A stretch of 59,918 nt of DNA from contig JAJRQT010000199.1 of NCBI GenBank assembly GCA_024280115.1, positions 1 to 59,918 on the forward strand, read 5' to 3'. The position numbers and the translations under genes were made by a program. The DNA comes from Bacteroidota bacterium (lineage in GTDB: Bacteria > Bacteroidota > Bacteroidia > Cytophagales > Cyclobacteriaceae). The notes under the pieces were generated by a model. It saw nothing but the letters and a program-made list of their open reading frames with translations, made no database searches and was not told where the DNA came from. The stretch's first letter is position 1. Each line of letters begins with the position of its first letter. Of this stretch, positions 36,448 to 45,124 are shown piece after piece.

Positions 36448-38001
36448 ATGATAAAGATACAAATCGACGGTAGGGAACGAGAAGTAGCAGAGGGAATCAC
36501 AATTCTTGATGCTTTGAAAAATGAAGGCATTGAGGTGCCCACCATGTGTTTTCTGGAAAATACGGAACATTTTCCGACCTGCATGGTATGCATGGTGAAA
36601 GATCAAAAGAGCAATAAATTTGTCCCTTCATGCAGTACCCTTGTTGCTTCAGGGATGGATATTATCTCCAATGACGAGGAAGTTGTAGAAGCCAGGAGAA
36701 CTTCCCTGGAATTACTTTTGAGTGACCATGTCGGGGACTGTGAGGCTCCTTGTCAGACCAACTGCCCTGCGTTTATGGATATTCCCTTAATGAACCGCCT
36801 GCTGGCCATGGGGAAGTTTGATGAAGCGCTACGTGTAGTCAAAAAAGATATTGCCCTTCCCGCAGTTTTGGGAAGAATATGTCCTGCACCCTGTGAACGA
36901 GCGTGCAGGAGGAGAAACATTGATGAACCGGTATCAATTTGTACCCTTAAGAGGTATGCAGCCGATCACGACCTGAATCATCAGAGTAGCTTTTTGCCAG
37001 AAAAAGAAGCCTTAAACGGAAAAAAAATTGGAATCATTGGCACAGGCCCTGCGGGTTTATCGGCTGCTTATTTCCTCTTGCAAAAAGGATATCAATGCAC
37101 ATTGTATGATAAAAATCCTTTAGCCGGAGGGGCTTTGAGATATGCAGTTCCCGACGACCGGCTTCCAAAGGATGTCCTGGATCAGGAAATCGCACTTATT
37201 GAACAATTGGGCGCTGTGTTCAAGATGAACCAGGAATTGCCGGAAAATGCACTGGAAACACTCAGAAAAGACTTTGATGGTATTATCGTTGCCACCGGCG
37301 AAGACAATGCAGATTTTGATGGTTTAAAAAAGAAAAACCGTTCTTTTGTTACGGAAAGGAATACACATAAAACAGGCATAGATGGCGTGTTGGCGATAGG
37401 AAGCGCTATTAAACCCGGACGGGTGGCGATTCGTGCCGTTGCCCATGGGAAAGAAGCTGCCCTTGCCATGGATCAATATTTGAGCGGAGCGAAGATTGTG
37501 GGGGAAGTGCGCATGTTCAATTCCAGGTTTGGCAAAATGATACAGGAAGAGTATCAGGATTTTATGATGGAGGCTGATAAAGGACCACGAATTGAAACTG
37601 AGGGAGTAAAAGGTTTTTCGCTTGAAGAGGTAAAAAAGGAAGCTTTGCGGTGCATGCATTGTGATTGCCGGGAAATGCATAACTGCAAACTGAGGATATA
37701 TTCTGACCAATACAAGGCCAACCAAAAACGATTCTTTCCTAAAGAAAGAGCACCGGTCCGGAAGATCTTCAAAAATAAGCCAGTGGTTTATGAACCGGAA
37801 AAATGCATTAAATGTGGTATATGTGTAAAAATCACGACCATTCATAAAGAAGAATTGGGACTGACGTATATTGGTAAGGGCTTCGATGTAGAAGTGAGTG
37901 TTCCATTTGATAGCTCTCGGGTAAATGCCCTGGAGAAAACAACTATTCTTTGTGCTGAAAAGTGTCCGACAGGTGCTCTGGCTTTGAAGGAAAAAGATTG
38001 A
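36448..38001 (+). CDS. [2Fe-2S] plus GltD-like flavin/NAD(P) oxidoreductase with C-terminal Fe-S domain
   Basis: 517 aa. The N-terminal domain is the NuoG-type [2Fe-2S] fold (C34, C45, C48, C62). Next is the cysteine-rich GltD/DPD helical domain (C98, C102, C106, C145, C149, C153). It is followed by an FAD-binding Rossmann fold with IGIIGTGPAG (195-203 region) and AGGALRYAVPDDRLP, and a late GVLAIGSAIKPGRVAIRAV motif. The C-terminus holds further cysteines (C402, C405, C407, C413; C453, C456, C459; C502, C506). It looks like the small flavoprotein of an NAD(P)H-linked complex and is a natural partner of the NuoEF-like protein. The final codons (gat tga) are part of the downstream repeat. Cytoplasmic; partner enzyme not identified. 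Confidence 0.88.
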   Translation: MIKIQIDGREREVAEGITILDALKNEGIEVPTMCFLENTEHFPTCMVCMVKDQKSNKFVPSCSTLVASGMDIISNDEEVVEARRTSLELLLSDHVGDCEAPCQTNCPAFMDIPLMNRLLAMGKFDEALRVVKKDIALPAVLGRICPAPCERACRRRNIDEPVSICTLKRYAADHDLNHQSSFLPEKEALNGKKIGIIGTGPAGLSAAYFLLQKGYQCTLYDKNPLAGGALRYAVPDDRLPKDVLDQEIALIEQLGAVFKMNQELPENALETLRKDFDGIIVATGEDNADFDGLKKKNRSFVTERNTHKTGIDGVLAIGSAIKPGRVAIRAVAHGKEAALAMDQYLSGAKIVGEVRMFNSRFGKMIQEEYQDFMMEADKGPRIETEGVKGFSLEEVKKEALRCMHCDCREMHNCKLRIYSDQYKANQKRFFPKERAPVRKIFKNKPVVYEPEKCIKCGICVKITTIHKEELGLTYIGKGFDVEVSVPFDSSRVNALEKTTILCAEKCPTGALALKEKD

Positions 38002-38226
38002 TAGTAACAGATTGATAAGATTGAAGAAAAAAGATTGAGTGGATTGAATAATAATAGATTGAATGAAACAGATTGAAGGAGACAGATTGAAGGGACAGAA
38101 AGGAAACGGATTGAAAATTGTGATGGATTTTCTGTATTCTGTTAATATTTACAAATCTCTTTTCAATCTCTTTTCAATCTCTCATCCCTCCTTCGCTAAA
38201 GCTTCGGTGGGCAGGCAATCTCTTTT
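37995..38226. repeat. Second 'gattgaag' array with inverted partner
   Basis: Repeats of gattga(a) run from 37995 to about 38114. After a 40-bp spacer the complementary caatctcttt units run from 38153 to 38226. The array covers the stop codon of the GltD-like gene and the start region of the next one. The right half also contains a GC-richer stretch (cgctaaagcttcggtgggca) that looks like a separate dispersed repeat. Confidence 0.8.
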
Positions 38227-39346
38227 CAAAAACCATAAACACATCCCTTATATCCTGATTTTCCTTTTATTCTCATTTAGCTCTGCTACCGGACAATCAG
38301 GGAAAGAATGGACAAATTTCAGGGGCGACCCTTCTTTAAGTGGAACAAGCAAGGCTAAAATTAAAGTCCCTTTAAAATTAAAATGGACCTACCAAACGGA
38401 TGATGCCATAGTGGCGGCCCCTGTTGTTGGGAATAATACAATTTTTGTAAGCTCCATAAGTGGAATAGTTTATGCCATTGACCTGCATGGAAAGCTGTTA
38501 TGGGAATTTGAAACAGATAATTCAATAGAAGCACCGGCGCTGTACCTGCATGGTAAGGTTTATATTGGAAACCTAAGCGGGTTTCTGTATGCCCTGGATG
38601 CCAAATCAGGAAAATTGATTTGGAAATATGAAGCAGAAAACCAGATCATGGGATCTGCAAACTATTTCTACAAAAATAAAAAACCGTACCTCGTGGTAGG
38701 TAGTTACGACTATTACCTGCACTGCATCGATGCCGAATCGGGCAAGCCTATCTGGAAATATGAATCTGATAATTTTGTGAACGGAGCTGCTGCCATTGGC
38801 CAGGAGGTGGCTATGTTTGGCGGATGCGACGGATATCTGCATATGGTTAACCTGGACGATGGGTCAATCAGGAATAAACTGGAGGTAGCTACCTACATTG
38901 CCGGATCGGTAGCCATTTCCGGTGATCTTGCTTTTACCGGAGATTATGATGGTTTGTTTACATGTATTGATATAAAAAATGATAAAATCAAATGGCAATG
39001 GGACAATCCCTCAAGTAACCTGCCTATCCTTGGTTCGCCGTCAATTTCAGATAAGCAGGTAGTAATTGGAGGGCAGGATAAATTTATACGAAGTTTTAAG
39101 AAAGGCGATGGCACCCTGCAATGGTCATTTAATGCCGGCGGCCGGATCGATGCATCGCCTGTCATTGTGAAAAATATGGTCATCACTGCCACAATGGATG
39201 GTTTGTTGTACATATTAAGCCTGGATAAAGGCGAAGAGCTATGGTCGTATGAAATTGGAAGCGCCATGGCACATAACCCGGCGGTGATTCACGGGAGCAT
39301 TATTGTCGGGGCGAGAGATGGAAATGTGTATTTTTTTGGAAAATGA
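38123..39346 (+). CDS. Secreted PQQ-like beta-propeller protein with repeat-derived N-terminus
   Basis: The mature part (from SGKEWTNFRGDP) is a PQQ-like propeller of regular ~40-residue blades (IDLHGKLLWEFE, LDAKSGKLIWKYE, IDAESGKPIWKYE, LDKGEELWSYE) ending at FFGK. A good signal-peptide core, HIPYILIFLLFSFSSATGQ, precedes it, but the nearest in-frame ATG is 38123 (38063 is another). That would add about 37 residues translated from the repeat array and its flank (SHPSFAKASVGRQ). Either a non-ATG start nearer the signal peptide is used or the repeat has grown into the coding region. The protein is likely periplasmic or exported, operon-linked to the gene 24 bp downstream. Confidence 0.82.
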   Translation: MDFLYSVNIYKSLFNLFSISHPSFAKASVGRQSLFKNHKHIPYILIFLLFSFSSATGQSGKEWTNFRGDPSLSGTSKAKIKVPLKLKWTYQTDDAIVAAPVVGNNTIFVSSISGIVYAIDLHGKLLWEFETDNSIEAPALYLHGKVYIGNLSGFLYALDAKSGKLIWKYEAENQIMGSANYFYKNKKPYLVVGSYDYYLHCIDAESGKPIWKYESDNFVNGAAAIGQEVAMFGGCDGYLHMVNLDDGSIRNKLEVATYIAGSVAISGDLAFTGDYDGLFTCIDIKNDKIKWQWDNPSSNLPILGSPSISDKQVVIGGQDKFIRSFKKGDGTLQWSFNAGGRIDASPVIVKNMVITATMDGLLYILSLDKGEELWSYEIGSAMAHNPAVIHGSIIVGARDGNVYFFGK

Positions 39347-39370
39347 TAAAGTGTTGATTAATTAGTCGAT

Positions 39371-40666
39371 ATGCAAATAATTCATATAGTACCGGGATCA
39401 GGAGGAAGTTTTTACTGCGGCAATTGCCTTAGAGACAGCAAATATATCCGGGGATTAAAGGATGCCGGCGCCGATGTCATTAAAGTGCCCATGTACCTGC
39501 CCCTTTTTGCTGACGAACATGACCTGGATGACGTACCTATATTTTATGGCGCCATAAGCCTGTATCTTAAGCATGCTTTCCCCTTTTTAAGAAAAGCTCC
39601 TGGTTGGTTGGATAAAATCCTGAATTCGGGGCCAGCACTGAAGTTTGCTGCCCACATGGCCGGATCAACAAATCCAAAAGGTTTGGAAGACATGACCATC
39701 TCCATGCTGCTGGGAGAAATGGGAGAACAGAAAAAGGAGCTGGACCACCTGGTAGATTGGATTGCGGAACATTGTGATGCCGATGTCATCCATTTATCAA
39801 ATGCATTACTGATCGGCCTTGCAAAACGCATCAAGGAAAAGCTCGATGTTATCGTAGTTTGCACCCTGCAGGATGAGAATGTGTGGGTCGATGCCATGGA
39901 TGAAAATTTTAAAATAAAAACATGGGAGACCATGAAAGAAAGGGCGCATGACGTGGATGCGTTTTTTGCAGTCAGTAGTTTTTTCGCAAAGAAGATGCAA
40001 CCGATACTGGATATTCCCGAAGAAAAACTCATAACGCATCATATCATGATCGATTCGGAGGATTATAAATATATTAATACTTCTGAACGACCACTGCATA
40101 TTGGCTATTTATCAAGAATGTGTGTGAGTAATGGCCTTGGGGTGCTGCTTGATGCCTTTATCATCCTAAAAAAAGAGGAGAAATGGAAAGATGTGAAATT
40201 AATCTTAACAGGGGGATCTACTGGCGATGATGATCAGTTCAACAAGGATATAAGAAAAAAAATAAGCGTTGCCGGCATTCAGGATTTCGTTGAATATCAC
40301 AAAGATTTTGAAGAGGATGGCCGTCTCGAATTTCTTGAGAAAATCTCCATATTATCTGTACCGGTACTTGAGGGAGAAGCTTTTGGCTTGTACTTGCTTG
40401 AAGCGATGGCATCTGGCATACCGATAGTGCAACCAGCCCTGGGGGCTTTCCCCGAAATTTTGGAAAAAGCTGAGGGGGGCATTATTTATCAGCCAAATAA
40501 TCCGGAAGAATTATGTAAGGCGTTGATCGATCTCCTGGATGATCCGGAAAAGTTGTCAATCCTCAGTAAATCTGGAAGGGTAGGTATTGAAGAGAATTTC
40601 AACATTCATAACCAGGCCTTGGAAACTATTGAAATTTATAAGAGAATTATAGGTTCAAAAAATTAA
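39371..40666 (+). CDS. GT4-type glycosyltransferase
   Basis: 431 aa with the two Rossmann-fold halves of a GT-B enzyme. The donor-binding half has IGYLSRMCVSNGLGVLLDAF, LILTGGSTGDDDQF and the E-x7-E block EGEAFGLYLLEAMASGIPIVQP. It would transfer a sugar from a nucleotide donor, probably to a lipid, polysaccharide or protein; the acceptor is unknown. The N-terminus GSGGSFYCGNCLRDSKYI includes the Gly-rich acceptor loop with an unusual C-G-N-C. It is 24 bp after the propeller gene and 7 bp before the ABC ATPase gene, so it is part of the same operon and suggests a glycan or glycoconjugate component of the system. Confidence 0.88.
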   Translation: MQIIHIVPGSGGSFYCGNCLRDSKYIRGLKDAGADVIKVPMYLPLFADEHDLDDVPIFYGAISLYLKHAFPFLRKAPGWLDKILNSGPALKFAAHMAGSTNPKGLEDMTISMLLGEMGEQKKELDHLVDWIAEHCDADVIHLSNALLIGLAKRIKEKLDVIVVCTLQDENVWVDAMDENFKIKTWETMKERAHDVDAFFAVSSFFAKKMQPILDIPEEKLITHHIMIDSEDYKYINTSERPLHIGYLSRMCVSNGLGVLLDAFIILKKEEKWKDVKLILTGGSTGDDDQFNKDIRKKISVAGIQDFVEYHKDFEEDGRLEFLEKISILSVPVLEGEAFGLYLLEAMASGIPIVQPALGAFPEILEKAEGGIIYQPNNPEELCKALIDLLDDPEKLSILSKSGRVGIEENFNIHNQALETIEIYKRIIGSKN

Positions 40667-40673
40667 GATTAAG

Positions 40674-41360
40674 ATGCTGCTTAAACTATCAAACATTTAT
40701 AAATCCTACGGATCGGGTCAAGCCGAAAAGCCAAAACAAGTCTTAAATGGCGTTTCGCTTCAAATGACCCAGGGGGAGACTTTAGCCATTCTGGGACCAT
40801 CGGGATCGGGGAAATCAACATTGCTAAATATCATTGGCGCGTTGGACAAACCAGATGAGGGAGATATTATTTTTAATGGAAATCCCCTGAATGATTATTC
40901 AGAAAAAGAACTCTCATCATTCAGAAACCGGGAAATAGGTTTCATTTTTCAATCCCATCATTTACTGCCCCAGTGTACGGTGCTTGAAAATGTGCTGATC
41001 CCCACCCTGCCAATGAAAGATTCGGTGGATAAAAAGGAGGGCCTTCAAAAAGCCCTGGACTTGATTAAAAAAGTTGACCTGTGGGATCACAAAGATAAAC
41101 TTCCGGGAACATTATCCGGCGGGGAATGCCAGCGGGTTGCCGTGATCCGGGCCTTGATTAACAACCCCAGACTGCTGCTGGCCGATGAACCTACCGGATC
41201 ACTCGACAGAAATAATGCCCTTGCAATCACTTCTATGTTATTGAAATTGAATAAGGAGTTTAACACTTCCCTGATTGTTGTGACGCATTCTGCTGAAATC
41301 GGCGCCAAAATGGACAAGGCGTTAAACCTGTCAGATGGTATATTAGAATTATCCAAGTAA
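40674..41360 (+). CDS. ABC transporter ATP-binding protein (LolD/MacB type)
   Basis: 228 aa. It has Walker A GPSGSGKST (41-49), the ABC signature LSGGECQR (147-154), Walker B LLLADEPTGSLD (from 167) and an H-loop VVTHSAE. Length and the GSLDR-x-NA ending fit the LolCDE/MacB/FtsE exporter subfamily, which pairs with FtsX-like permeases, and such a permease follows 8 bp downstream. It powers the next gene's permease. The complex could extract lipoproteins, export a peptide or move a lipid; the substrate is not predictable. Confidence 0.93.
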   Translation: MLLKLSNIYKSYGSGQAEKPKQVLNGVSLQMTQGETLAILGPSGSGKSTLLNIIGALDKPDEGDIIFNGNPLNDYSEKELSSFRNREIGFIFQSHHLLPQCTVLENVLIPTLPMKDSVDKKEGLQKALDLIKKVDLWDHKDKLPGTLSGGECQRVAVIRALINNPRLLLADEPTGSLDRNNALAITSMLLKLNKEFNTSLIVVTHSAEIGAKMDKALNLSDGILELSK

Positions 41361-41368
41361 TCTTCGTC

Positions 41369-44300
41369 ATGTCTATTTTTCAGCTCATTTACAGATCATT
41401 TATTTATTACAGGAAATCTCACCTGGCCATCATTATCGGAGTGGCCACAAGTACCATGGTCCTGACAGGTACTTTGTTCGTGGGGGATTCCATTCAATCA
41501 AGCCTGGAGAGATCGACCTTATTGCGCTTAGGAAAAACGGATGTGGTATTCTCAGGAATCGACCGGTATTTTCGATCAGGAATCGCTGATGACCTCAGAA
41601 AAACACTGGATATCGATGTAGCGCCCATCCTTCAATTAGATGGTATTGCTTCTGCACAAGGGGGAAAATATAAATTGAATGGCGTTCAGATTATTGGTAT
41701 AGATGAACACTACTCTTCCTTCGTCCCCGGAAAAAACGAAACGATAAATCCATCAAAAAATGAAGCGTATATCAGTGAAAACCTCGCTCAACGCCTACAG
41801 TTAGAGATCGGAGATTCATTTCTATCGCGAGTTGAAAAAGCAAGTCAGATCCCTAAAAATGCCCCTTTTGTATCAGATGCCAATAGCCTTGTATCTATTC
41901 GGCTTAAGGTTGGCAGAATATTAGGCCCTGAAGAACTGGGGAGGTTCAACCTGAAAACATCGCAAACGGCACCGTACAATGTATTCTTGCCACTTTCATT
42001 TCTGGTAGATAAAATGGAATTGAAAGGCAAAGCTAACCGCCTGCTATTTTCTAATACAAAAAATCGTAGTGAAGAAAAAATCCGTGATGCGATCAGCAAA
42101 TTCTGGACGCCGGAAGACATGGCCCTCGAAGTCTTTTCGGTCAATGATGGTAAGGAATGGGAAATCAGGTCAGCGCGTGTATTTATGGATGATGTCGTGG
42201 TAAATGCAGCAAAAAAAATTGATCCGGATGCTAAAGAAATACTTACTTATATGGTCAATTCTTTTAGGATTGGAGACAAGGAAACGCCGTATTCGTTTAT
42301 TTCTGCCGGCCCGTTTATGAAACGACAAACAACTTCAGGTCAGGATATAGTTATAAATTCATGGATGGCAGATGACCTTGATGCCTCGGTGGGGGACAGC
42401 ATAGAAATTGTATATTTTGTTATTGGCCCATTGAGGAAACTTACAGAAGAGCGCCATTGGTTTACAATAAGTGATATCGTTCCTATTGCGGGTATTTATG
42501 CCGAAAAAGACCTGATGCCAAACCTGCCAGGCTTATCCGATGCAGGTAATTGTCGTGAGTGGGAAGCCGGGGTGCCGGTAGTGCTGGATAAAATCCGGGA
42601 TAAAGATGAAGATTACTGGAAAGAATACAGTGGGACACCCAAGGCATTTATTTCATACCATCAAGGAGAGAAATTATGGGCAAACCGGTTTGGAAATTGT
42701 ACCGCCATCCGGCTATCTGCGGATGACCTGTCTAAGGATATGATTGACACCCGGCTCTCCTCAATTATATCACCGGAAAACCTGGGATATTCCTTACGAT
42801 CGGTAAAAGAAGATGGACTGACTGCTGCCAGGGGAGGTGTTGATTTCTCCAAGTTATTTATGGCTTTGAGCTTTTTCCTGTTAGTGGCCGGGTTGATATT
42901 GATCGCCCTCCTTTTTAACCTTCACCTTGACAAACGAATGTCAGAAATTGGCACCTTCAAAGCCCTCGGTTACCCGGATCGCCTGATCCAAAAAATAGTA
43001 TTATTTGAAGGATTGCTGCTCGCCATCCCCGGAGTTGCTGCGGGAGGGTTGCTGGCTGTTTTATACAATAATATAATATTCAAGGCGCTAAATACCGTCT
43101 GGTACGGTATCGTGCGTACTTCGGTTTTGCAGGAAGTGGTCCGCACAAATACGCTGTTGACAGGTATGGGGATTGCCCTGGCTTTGGTTTGGATGACCAT
43201 AGGGTTCAATGTATTCAAAAAGCTGAAAATCAGCTCATCTTCCCTTCAAAAAGAGCTGTACATCGCGAAAAGCAGGAAATTTAATTTCTGGTTTTTGGCG
43301 GGTAGCTGGATATCAGGAGTGATGGCCATAGGATTATTGGTGTATGAAATTATGTTTGGCAAAACACTGAATACCGGCATATTTTTCTCGGCAGGAACTT
43401 TACTTCTGCTGGCTGCTATGCTTTTCGCAGCTTTTATAATTCGAAAAGGCAGTTTTAAAACAACTGAAAGCCTAACTACCCTATCCCTGATTTTGAAAAA
43501 CCTATCCCGGAATTCAGCCAGGAGCCTTCGGATAATCATTCTTTTTTCATTGGGTACTTTTGTGATTATTTCTACGGGACTGAACAGAAAAGACCTGCAC
43601 AGCGGGTCTGAGAAACCAACAAGCGGCACGGGCGGATTCTTGTTTTTTATGGAAACTACCCTTCCTGTCCTGATGGACCTGAATGATCGGGAAATACAAG
43701 TAAACCTGGGGATTGAACCAGCGTTGAGATTTGTGCAGCTAAGAAAAAGTGAAGGCGATGACGCCAGCTGCCTGAACCTAAACAGGGTTACCGCTCCCAG
43801 GATACTTGGGTTACCCTCGCAAGAACTTAAAGGCAGGTTTTCATTTATAAAATCAACACCTGACCTGGATCTGCAAAACCCATGGGTGTCGTTGAAAACA
43901 GAATTGGCGGGAGGAGTAGTCCCCGCCATTGCCGACCAAACGGTGATTCAATGGGGCTTGGGCAAAAAGGTTGGCGATACGCTGATTTACAGTGATGAAC
44001 TGGGGCAGGAAATGAAATTGAAGCTTATCGGTGGACTGGCCAATTCAATATTCCAGGGAAATGTATTGATTGATGAAAAGCTGTTTCTTGCCCATTTTCC
44101 TTCGAGCAGCGGTTCACATGTATTTCTGGTAGATGGCCCGCCGGCAGAGCAAGAACAATTGACAAAAGTTTTGCAACGAACATTCAGGAATGAGGGTCTG
44201 GAAATCGAAATTGCCGCCGACCGCTTAGCTACATTCAACCAGATCGAAAACACCTATCTTTCTATATTTTTGTTGCTTGGCGGTCTGGCAATGATTTTGG

Positions 44301-44632
44301 GTACCGTAGGGCTCGGTGTTTCGCTGGCCAGGAATATACTGGACCGGGGCCAGGAAATAGGAATCCTCCGCGCCATTGGCTATCAAAAGAGTAGCATCCT
44401 CTCCATGATCACAGTAGAACACCTCATCCTGCTTTTGATCGGAACACTGACCGGGGCCATCACCGCCTTTGTGGCTACCTTGCCGTCACTACTTTCTGAG
44501 TTCGTCCAGGCATCCTGGCAAACAGCTATATTAATCATATCACTGATTGTGTTAAACGGATGTATATGGATAATATTGATAACACGGAATGCGCTTCACA
44601 AAAACCTGCTATACACGCTGAGATCAGAATAA
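41369..44632 (+). CDS. Large ABC transporter permease with MacB/FtsX domains
   Basis: 1087 aa. An N-terminal helix (about 18-38, HLAIIIGVATSTMVLTG) is followed by a large periplasmic MacB-type core domain (about 50-500), an FtsX membrane domain (about 505-640, DKRMSEIGTFKALGYP), a second periplasmic part and a final FtsX domain (about 960-1080, DRGQEIGILRAIGYQ). Two FtsX units in one chain mean it may act alone, unlike LolC/LolE. It is the last gene of the operon. No adaptor or TolC gene is adjacent, although an orphan HlyD/TolC pair occurs at 8.9-11.6 kb. The role may be lipoprotein or protein export to the outer membrane (inference). Confidence 0.92.
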   Translation: MSIFQLIYRSFIYYRKSHLAIIIGVATSTMVLTGTLFVGDSIQSSLERSTLLRLGKTDVVFSGIDRYFRSGIADDLRKTLDIDVAPILQLDGIASAQGGKYKLNGVQIIGIDEHYSSFVPGKNETINPSKNEAYISENLAQRLQLEIGDSFLSRVEKASQIPKNAPFVSDANSLVSIRLKVGRILGPEELGRFNLKTSQTAPYNVFLPLSFLVDKMELKGKANRLLFSNTKNRSEEKIRDAISKFWTPEDMALEVFSVNDGKEWEIRSARVFMDDVVVNAAKKIDPDAKEILTYMVNSFRIGDKETPYSFISAGPFMKRQTTSGQDIVINSWMADDLDASVGDSIEIVYFVIGPLRKLTEERHWFTISDIVPIAGIYAEKDLMPNLPGLSDAGNCREWEAGVPVVLDKIRDKDEDYWKEYSGTPKAFISYHQGEKLWANRFGNCTAIRLSADDLSKDMIDTRLSSIISPENLGYSLRSVKEDGLTAARGGVDFSKLFMALSFFLLVAGLILIALLFNLHLDKRMSEIGTFKALGYPDRLIQKIVLFEGLLLAIPGVAAGGLLAVLYNNIIFKALNTVWYGIVRTSVLQEVVRTNTLLTGMGIALALVWMTIGFNVFKKLKISSSSLQKELYIAKSRKFNFWFLAGSWISGVMAIGLLVYEIMFGKTLNTGIFFSAGTLLLLAAMLFAAFIIRKGSFKTTESLTTLSLILKNLSRNSARSLRIIILFSLGTFVIISTGLNRKDLHSGSEKPTSGTGGFLFFMETTLPVLMDLNDREIQVNLGIEPALRFVQLRKSEGDDASCLNLNRVTAPRILGLPSQELKGRFSFIKSTPDLDLQNPWVSLKTELAGGVVPAIADQTVIQWGLGKKVGDTLIYSDELGQEMKLKLIGGLANSIFQGNVLIDEKLFLAHFPSSSGSHVFLVDGPPAEQEQLTKVLQRTFRNEGLEIEIAADRLATFNQIENTYLSIFLLLGGLAMILGTVGLGVSLARNILDRGQEIGILRAIGYQKSSILSMITVEHLILLLIGTLTGAITAFVATLPSLLSEFVQASWQTAILIISLIVLNGCIWIILITRNALHKNLLYTLRSE

Positions 44633-44785
44633 ATTATTGCGACAATGAAATGTGGCAGAAAACCAAAGTTGGACTTTTATTTAGGGTGTAGTTCTGCTTT
44701 AGTAAGTTGGGCAGTCATTTGATTTTCATCTTCTTTTTACCCTTGATCCATAGAGGGAAGAAGACGAAAACCAACCTGGCTCCCC

Positions 44786-45097
44786 TGCCTGCGAGGCATG
44801 GATTTTTGATGCTTTTTGACTGGAAAAATTGGAGGTAGTCCCGGGCAGGCTTCGGATGAAACAACCTATAATAATATGTATGCTGGCATGCAAGTCAGCA
44901 AGGCTTATGCTTTTGGAGAGGCTTACGGATCAGTCCGAGATATTTGCTTGTGGCATCGTGAAGCCCGGATATTGAAACCAACAAACGCTTTGGCAAGGGC
45001 TCGTCGGACACGAAGGCTGCATTTTGAATCTCCACAATTATTGCTATTTTTATGCCGGTAAGAAACCAAAGGCACGCCACATACATTGGGCGTTGGT
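44786..45097. repeat. Cassette-associated repeat A, copy 1
   Basis: About 310 bp highly similar to 46030-46339. Its outer parts form an imperfect palindrome: the left arm has atgtatgctggcatgc (about 44876) and the right arm gccacatacattgggc (to 45092). It ends at cGTTgg, the boundary of the next gene unit. Short frames here are not coding. Confidence 0.8.
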
Positions 45098-45124
45098 GGC
45101 AATTTGGGTGTCTTAAAGAGCCTT

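Noticed and set aside
37324..37845. Minus-strand frame of 173 codons opposite the GltD-like gene
   Set aside because: Shadow of a gene with clear FAD and Fe-S motifs.
43246..43929. Minus-strand frame of 227 codons opposite the ABC permease
   Set aside because: Arg/Pro/Ser-rich shadow frame with no recognisable domain.
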